Shown here: in pieces, positions 7,274-10,895 of the stretch | Position numbering within the stretch: position 1 is the stretch's first letter | Layout of the letters: every line of letters starts with the position of its first letter | DNA from: UBA7985 sp965658725 | Lineage (GTDB): Bacteria > Pseudomonadota > Alphaproteobacteria > UBA7985 | Direction: 5' to 3' | Assembly: GCA_965658725.1 (NCBI GenBank) | Contig: CBFHUI010000087.1 | Coordinates: 1 to 10,895, forward strand | DNA: 10,895 nt | Made by a program: the position numbers and the translations under genes | The notes under the pieces: generated by a model | Told to the model about the DNA's origin: nothing | What the model saw: the letters and a program-made list of their open reading frames with translations, nothing else | Database searches by the model: none

Positions 7274-8326
7274 CTATTGCACCGCTTGCAGGCGCGGGGG
7301 CGCGGCGCGCTGGGTAAAGTGGGGCATGACCTCCTCCGCAAAGCACTGGATCGCGTCCAACGTTTCCTGACATTCCAGCCCGAAGTTCATGTTCATGATC
7401 ACCCGGTCGATGCCCAGTTCCTGATAGGGGCCAAGCTTGTCGATCATTTCTTGCGGGGTGCAGATGAGCAGGCTTTTTTCCAACTCTTCGGCGCTCTGCT
7501 GGCGCGGGATCTGGCGGATCATGCCCGCGTCGACCAGCCCAGGCCCCTGATAGATATTGTCGAAGCGGCAGTAGTAGTTATAGGCGGCCCGGTTCTTCCG
7601 CGTGAGTTCTTCGGCCGAGCGCGCCACGTGTGAGACCCGCGACAGCGATAGCGTCAGCGGCTCACCCTCGGCTCCCATGTCAGCCTTGGCGCGCTGGAAG
7701 GCGTCCACCTGATCGACAAGCATCTGATGATTGCCCGAAAGCGGTGTGGTCTGGATGTGGAAGCCTCGGCGGGTGCAGGCATAGATGCCGTCGGGGTTCA
7801 TCACCGCCATCATCATCGGCGGACCGCCGGGCCGAACCGGGCGGGGCATGATCGTCAAGGCGTCAAAGGAATAGTACTGGCCATCCCAACTGACTTCTTC
7901 CTCGGACAGCAGCGCTTGGAGCACGTCGAGGCTCTCATCAAAGCGCGCGCGAGTCTCATCCATGGGCACGCCCAACCGTTCCATCTCGAACGGAAAAGCC
8001 CCTCGACCAACCCCGAGGAACAGCCGACCTTCACAGAAGATATCCGCCACCACTACTTCACCGGCATAGGTGCGCATGTCGTGCAGGGGCAGGACGACCA
8101 CGCTGGTAAGGATCTTGATCTGCTGGGTGTGCGCCGCAAGCTTGACGGCAAAGGTCAGCGGTGCAGGCATCATCAGGCAGTTGACCAAATGGTGCTCGGT
8201 GATCGATACGGCATCAAAGCCCAGCCGGTCGGCCAGTTTCGCCTGTTCGATCATATCGGCGTAGACCCGTTCGCCGCCGTAGGCCTTGTCGGGGTAGTCC
8301 GCAGAGAGCTGTACGCTAAACTCCAT
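7274..8326 (-). CDS. LLM class (luciferase-like) flavin-dependent oxidoreductase
   Basis: A 350-residue luciferase-superfamily protein, first gene of a three-gene operon. Seen: the EHH motif at 44-46 (SITEHHLVN), ILTSVVVLPLHD, and a DIFCEGRLFLGVGRG motif for the flavin phosphate. The MPRPVRPGGPPMMM stretch marks the middle of the barrel, and the C terminus has EEVMPHF, followed by a short tail. It shares the superfamily fold with the protein at 1303-2337 but is not a recent duplicate: alignable identity is confined to the motif regions. The reaction is presumably an FMNH2/O2-dependent monooxygenation; the substrate and the reductase partner are unknown. ATG 8326 is preceded by AGGAGGAGG with 9-nt spacing, the strongest ribosome binding site in the window, suggesting efficient translation of this operon. 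Confidence 0.9.
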   Translation of the reverse strand: MEFSVQLSADYPDKAYGGERVYADMIEQAKLADRLGFDAVSITEHHLVNCLMMPAPLTFAVKLAAHTQQIKILTSVVVLPLHDMRTYAGEVVVADIFCEGRLFLGVGRGAFPFEMERLGVPMDETRARFDESLDVLQALLSEEEVSWDGQYYSFDALTIMPRPVRPGGPPMMMAVMNPDGIYACTRRGFHIQTTPLSGNHQMLVDQVDAFQRAKADMGAEGEPLTLSLSRVSHVARSAEELTRKNRAAYNYYCRFDNIYQGPGLVDAGMIRQIPRQQSAEELEKSLLICTPQEMIDKLGPYQELGIDRVIMNMNFGLECQETLDAIQCFAEEVMPHFTQRAAPPRLQAVQ

Positions 8327-8495
8327 GGCGCTGGGCCTCCTCCTGTGCTGAGCGCGATTGGAAGGGAGAGTGCGTTATTTCCCGTTCATGCGAAAGTCTG
8401 CATGCGGCATAGAAAGACGCCGCTGAGGGGAAATCTCAAGAACTGCGCTGCCTGTTAAGCTGGCGCGGCTCACCAGAACGAGAAAAAGGCCGTCC
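8327..8495. promoter_or_regulatory. Divergent intergenic region between the LLM operon and the hpbD-like gene
   Basis: A 169-bp gap between divergent genes. The left end carries AGGAGGAGG (minus strand, 8336-8344) for the LLM gene; the right end carries AAAAAGG (8483-8489) for the enolase-superfamily gene. In between, CATGCG occurs twice in direct orientation (8387-8392 and 8401-8406, 14 bp apart), the second inside an ATGC-G-GCAT dyad. These may be a regulator site. No clear sigma-70 promoter was recognised in either direction. Confidence 0.45.
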
Positions 8496-9599
8496 ATGGA
8501 AATCATGTCCGTCTCCGTTTATCAGCACGACCTGCCCATTGTGGGCGGTCCCTACGTCATGTCCAGCGGGCCGCTATACGCCCTGGACACGACATTGGTG
8601 CGGATCGAGACGGCGGCGGGACAGGTTGGCTGGGGGGAGACGTGCCCCCTCGGTCCGACCTACGCGCCCGCCCATGCTGAAGGCGCGCGCGCGGCGCTTT
8701 CGGTGCTTGGTCCAGCGGTGGTTGGCAAGGATATTTCGCGCCCTCGAGTCGTCCGCCGCGCCATGGATGAGGCCCTCAACGGTCATGCCTACGCTAAGGC
8801 TGCGATCGATATAGCCGTGCACGACGCGCTGGGAAAGGAACTGGGACGTTCCCTTGCGGACCTGATGGGCGGTCAGATGCAAGGCGATGTGCCGTCCTAC
8901 TGCGCCCTGAATGTCGGAGATCCGGCGGAGACTGCGCGGCTTGCTTTAGAGCGGGTCGGGGAGGGCTATCGGCGCATTCAGATGAAGGTCGGGGGGCGGT
9001 CGCTCGACCAAGACATTGAAGCGGCCCGAGCGGTCGCCCGAGCGATCGACGGTCGAGCGCGGCTGGTGCTCGACGGTAATCGGAGCTTGAGCACGGCGGA
9101 GGCCCTTGCACTGTCCGCCGCACTGGCGGATCTGACGCTGAAACTTGAGCAACCCTGCGAGACGTGGGCGGCGTGCCGCTCGCTGATCGGCCGCCTCAAT
9201 CATCCCCTCGTTATAGATGAAAGCGCGGACAATCTTGCGGTAATAGCCGAAATGATCGGAAGCGGTGGCGTTGACGGCTTTGGGATCAAGCTGACACGGA
9301 TGGGCGGCCCGCAGGTAATGGTAGCTGTTCGAGACCTCTGTGAGGCCGCGCAAATGCCCCATACGTGCGACGATTCCTGGGGCGGCGATATCATTGCGGC
9401 GGCCTGTATTCATCTAGGATCAACAGTCGATCCACGCTTTCTCGAAGGGGTCTGGACTGCGCTGCCATACATCGAAAAACGCTATGATCCAGCCTTGAAT
9501 CTGCGCCCGATCGACGGACGCTTGCGCGTGCCGTCGGGACCGGGTCTGGGGCTGGATCTCGACCGCGAGATGTTTGGTTCGCCCGTCGCACGCTTCTAA
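8496..9599 (+). CDS. Enolase-superfamily racemase/epimerase, 4-hydroxyproline betaine 2-epimerase (HpbD)-like
   Basis: A 367-residue protein of the mandelate racemase/muconate lactonizing group. Seen: a capping domain with GWGETCPLGPTYAPAH (45-60), a first catalytic Lys164 in IQMKVGG, metal ligands Asp193 (LDGNRS), Glu218 (LEQP) and Asp241 (IDES), a second catalytic Lys265 in FGIKLTRMGG, and the C-terminal CDDSWGGDI (291-299). Paired lysines on opposite faces are the arrangement for 1,1-proton transfer (racemisation/epimerisation). From memory, the capping-domain, DGFG.KLTR.GG, CDD.WGGDIIAAAC and EGVW.A.PYI segments match HpbD of Pelagibaca bermudensis closely. The N termini align end to end, which fixes ATG 8496. 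HpbD epimerises C2 of trans-4-hydroxy-L-proline betaine and proline betaine. No demethylase genes are adjacent here, so the substrate may differ; an amino-acid betaine or N-substituted amino acid is the best guess. Confidence 0.75.
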   Translation: MEIMSVSVYQHDLPIVGGPYVMSSGPLYALDTTLVRIETAAGQVGWGETCPLGPTYAPAHAEGARAALSVLGPAVVGKDISRPRVVRRAMDEALNGHAYAKAAIDIAVHDALGKELGRSLADLMGGQMQGDVPSYCALNVGDPAETARLALERVGEGYRRIQMKVGGRSLDQDIEAARAVARAIDGRARLVLDGNRSLSTAEALALSAALADLTLKLEQPCETWAACRSLIGRLNHPLVIDESADNLAVIAEMIGSGGVDGFGIKLTRMGGPQVMVAVRDLCEAAQMPHTCDDSWGGDIIAAACIHLGSTVDPRFLEGVWTALPYIEKRYDPALNLRPIDGRLRVPSGPGLGLDLDREMFGSPVARF

Positions 9600-9634
9600 G
9601 GCCTGTTGCTGAAAACGCGACAGACCGTACAGAA

Positions 9635-9651
9635 ATTGGCACTAGACCAAT
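9635..9651. repeat. ATTGG-N7-CCAAT inverted repeat
   Basis: Perfect 5-bp arms with a 7-bp centre, 36 bp after the preceding stop codon. Its geometry contains T-N11-A, the minimal LysR-type recognition pattern. Assignment to a regulator is inference. Confidence 0.4.
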
Positions 9652-9694
9652 CTACACCCCCCTCCATACCGTTTGCTGAGAGCGCACCACCACG

Positions 9695-9708
9695 CGTTCT
9701 GCAGAACG
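9695..9708. repeat. Perfect 14-bp palindrome CGTTCTGCAGAACG
   Basis: A self-complementary 14-mer centred 63 bp before the urtA-like start codon, a position suited to a dimeric transcription factor. Further GAAC/GTTC words flank it (GAAC at 9708-9711, GTTC at 9720-9723). It is not followed by a T-tract, so a terminator role is unlikely. The cognate regulator is unknown. Confidence 0.55.
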
Positions 9709-9764
9709 AACCAACACCCGTTCGCAAACAAAAATAACGGTATATTTGAGAGGAATCCGGGACC

Positions 9765-10895
9765 ATGAAAAAACTCCTGATTGCAGCAAGCGCTTTGGCG
9801 AGCGCGTGCACGGCGTCGATCGCCGCTGCTGAAGACACCATCAAGGTTGGGGTGCTCCACTCCCTTTCCGGCACCATGGCCATTTCTGAAACGACGCTGA
9901 AGGACACGGTCCTGATGATGATCGACGAGCAGAACAAGGCCGGTGGTTTGCTGGGCAAGCAACTCGAAGCGGTCGTTGTGGACCCGGCCTCTGACTGGCC
10001 GCTGTTCGCTGAGAAAGCGCGAGAGTTGATTGAGATCGAGGGCGTGGACGTGATGTTTGGCTGCTGGACCTCGGTGTCCCGTAAGTCCGTGCTGCCGGTG
10101 ATTGAAGAGCTGGCGTCTGTGCCGCTGTTCTACCCGGTTCAATACGAGGGCGAAGAATCCTCGAAGTACGTGTTCTACACGGGCGCTGCACCGAACCAGC
10201 AGGCCATTCCTGCAGTTGATTACTACCTCGAAGAACTGGGCGTTGAGTCCTTCGCCCTGCTCGGCACCGACTACGTCTACCCGCGCACGACCAACACGAT
10301 CCTCGAGCAATACCTGCTCGACGCTGGCATCGCGGCTGAAGACATCTTCGTCAACTACACCCCCTTCGGTCACTCCGATTGGCAGACCATTGTTTCCAAG
10401 GTTAAAGACCTTGCGGCATCGGGCAAGCAAGTAGGCGTAATCTCCACCATCAACGGTGACGCGAACGTGCCGTTCTACAAGGAACTGGCGAACCAGGGCA
10501 TCTCGGCAGAAGACATCCCGGTTGTCGCCTTCTCGGTGGGTGAAGAAGAGCTCTCCGGCCTGGATACTGGCCCGCTGGTCGGGCACCTTGCCGCGTGGAA
10601 CTACTTCCAGTCTGCTGAAGCTGACGTGAACGATAGTTTCGTGGAGACTTGGAAAGAGTTCATCGGTAATGATGACCGCGTGACCAACGACCCGATGGAA
10701 GCCACCTACATCGGCTTCAAGCTCTGGGCGCAGGCCGTTGAAGCAGCTGGCTCGGCGACCTACGAGGACTGGCGTTCGGAGATCTACGGCATGTCCGTTC
10801 CAAACCTGACGGGCGGGATGGCGACCATGCTGCCGAACCATCACCTGACCAAGCCGGTTCTGATCGGTGAAATTCAGGATGACGGCCAGTTCGAC
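9765..10895 (+). CDS. urtA: Urea/short-chain amide ABC transporter substrate-binding protein, UrtA family (partial, 3' end beyond window)
   Basis: 377 codons are visible, open to the window edge; the family is about 420-430 residues, so some 50 are missing. Residues 1-22 are a Sec signal peptide (Lys-Lys, then hydrophobic, ending IAAA before Glu23), placing the protein in the periplasm. The mature part is a type I periplasmic-binding fold with UrtA-typical segments: IKVGVLHSLSGTMAISE, DPASDWPLFAEKA, VMFGCWTSVSRKSVLP, PLFYPVQYEGEE and DYVYPRT. UrtA delivers urea, and FmdD relatives deliver short-chain amides, to a branched-chain-amino-acid-type ABC permease; urtBCDE would be expected just right of the window. 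Codon use is strongly biased to GAC/AAC/CTG/ATC, in keeping with high expression. In this context it may import an amide or other small N-compound for the neighbouring catabolic genes instead of urea itself. Confidence 0.88.
   Translation, partial: MKKLLIAASALASACTASIAAAEDTIKVGVLHSLSGTMAISETTLKDTVLMMIDEQNKAGGLLGKQLEAVVVDPASDWPLFAEKARELIEIEGVDVMFGCWTSVSRKSVLPVIEELASVPLFYPVQYEGEESSKYVFYTGAAPNQQAIPAVDYYLEELGVESFALLGTDYVYPRTTNTILEQYLLDAGIAAEDIFVNYTPFGHSDWQTIVSKVKDLAASGKQVGVISTINGDANVPFYKELANQGISAEDIPVVAFSVGEEELSGLDTGPLVGHLAAWNYFQSAEADVNDSFVETWKEFIGNDDRVTNDPMEATYIGFKLWAQAVEAAGSATYEDWRSEIYGMSVPNLTGGMATMLPNHHLTKPVLIGEIQDDGQFD

Larger units (their letters stand above)
9600..9764 (+). promoter_or_regulatory. 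Upstream regulatory region of the urtA-like gene
   Basis: A 165-bp leader with no coding potential, more AT-rich than its flanks toward 9725-9750. It contains an ATTGG-N7-CCAAT dyad (9635-9651) that fits a T-N11-A LysR-type site, a perfect 14-bp palindrome (9695-9708), and separated short inverted arms ATACCG/CGGTAT (9666-9671 and 9738-9743). The purine tract GAGAGGA (9748-9754) lies 10 nt before ATG 9765 and is the ribosome binding site. No sigma-54 promoter was found although one might be expected for a nitrogen-source transporter. The gap suggests that the transporter gene has its own promoter and is not simply read through from the upstream gene. Confidence 0.5.

Noticed and set aside
7261..7341. 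N-terminal extension of the second alpha/beta hydrolase to 7341
   Set aside because: It would overlap the end of the LLM gene by 68 bp and adds a Cys/Arg-rich sequence not seen in the family; ATG 7260 is at the first beta strand.
9600..9626. Possible terminator stem GGCCTGT / ACAGACC after the HpbD-like gene
   Set aside because: One mismatch within seven pairs, a 13-nt loop and no following T-tract.
9637..9652. Possible sigma-54 promoter beginning with TGGCAC
   Set aside because: The -24-like TGGCAC is present, but no TTGCA/TTGCT follows at the required spacing.
9695..9723. LexA/SOS box built from GTTC/GAAC words
   Set aside because: Spacing and orientation do not fit the alphaproteobacterial GTTC-N7-GTTC pattern, and the downstream gene is a transporter component.
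9642..10844. A 400-codon open frame on the minus strand opposite the urtA-like gene
   Set aside because: It is the antisense shadow of a strongly recognisable UrtA coding sequence with codon-biased third positions; its translation shows no family motif and it has no ribosome binding site.

Overview
The window is a gene-dense, GC-rich stretch from what is most likely an alphaproteobacterium of the Rhodobacteraceae/Roseobacter group. This rests on base composition, strong GGAGG-type ribosome binding sites, and close recalled similarity of one gene to the marine Roseobacter-clade enzyme HpbD. No database search was run. It holds no RNA genes, transposons, CRISPR arrays or phage genes. It looks like a chromosomal catabolic island with a transport gene at its right edge.

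Layout. (1) 1-3842, minus strand: a four-gene operon read right to left. It encodes an NAD(P)-dependent aldehyde dehydrogenase, a luciferase-like (LLM) flavin-dependent oxidoreductase, a DUF1185 'amino acid synthesis' family protein, and an alpha/beta hydrolase cut by the window edge. (2) 3956-4777, plus strand: a LysR-type regulator transcribed divergently from that operon, sharing a 113-bp AT-rich intergenic region with it. (3) 4774-5454, minus strand: a predicted CAP/SCP-domain lipoprotein, convergent with the regulator and apparently unrelated to the pathway. (4) 5576-8326, minus strand: a tight three-gene operon encoding a second LLM flavin oxidoreductase, a second alpha/beta hydrolase and an extended-SDR NAD-dependent epimerase/dehydrogenase. 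(5) 8496-9599, plus strand: an enolase-superfamily enzyme very like 4-hydroxyproline betaine 2-epimerase (HpbD). (6) 9765 to the right edge, plus strand: the substrate-binding protein of a urea/short-chain-amide type ABC transporter (UrtA family), preceded by a 165-bp regulatory-looking gap.

How the genes may work together (inference). Two flavin-dependent oxygenase candidates are each paired with an alpha/beta hydrolase. With an aldehyde dehydrogenase, an SDR, a racemase/epimerase and a polar-nitrogen-compound binding protein nearby, this looks like a pathway that takes up and oxidatively dismantles a small N-containing or ester/amide/lactone-forming compound under LysR control. The substrate cannot be read from the sequence. 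No flavin reductase, which a two-component LLM monooxygenase would need, is visible in the window. The most interesting aspects are the repeated LLM+hydrolase module, the uncharacterised DUF1185 protein embedded in one copy, and the HpbD-like enzyme outside a recognisable betaine-demethylation context.
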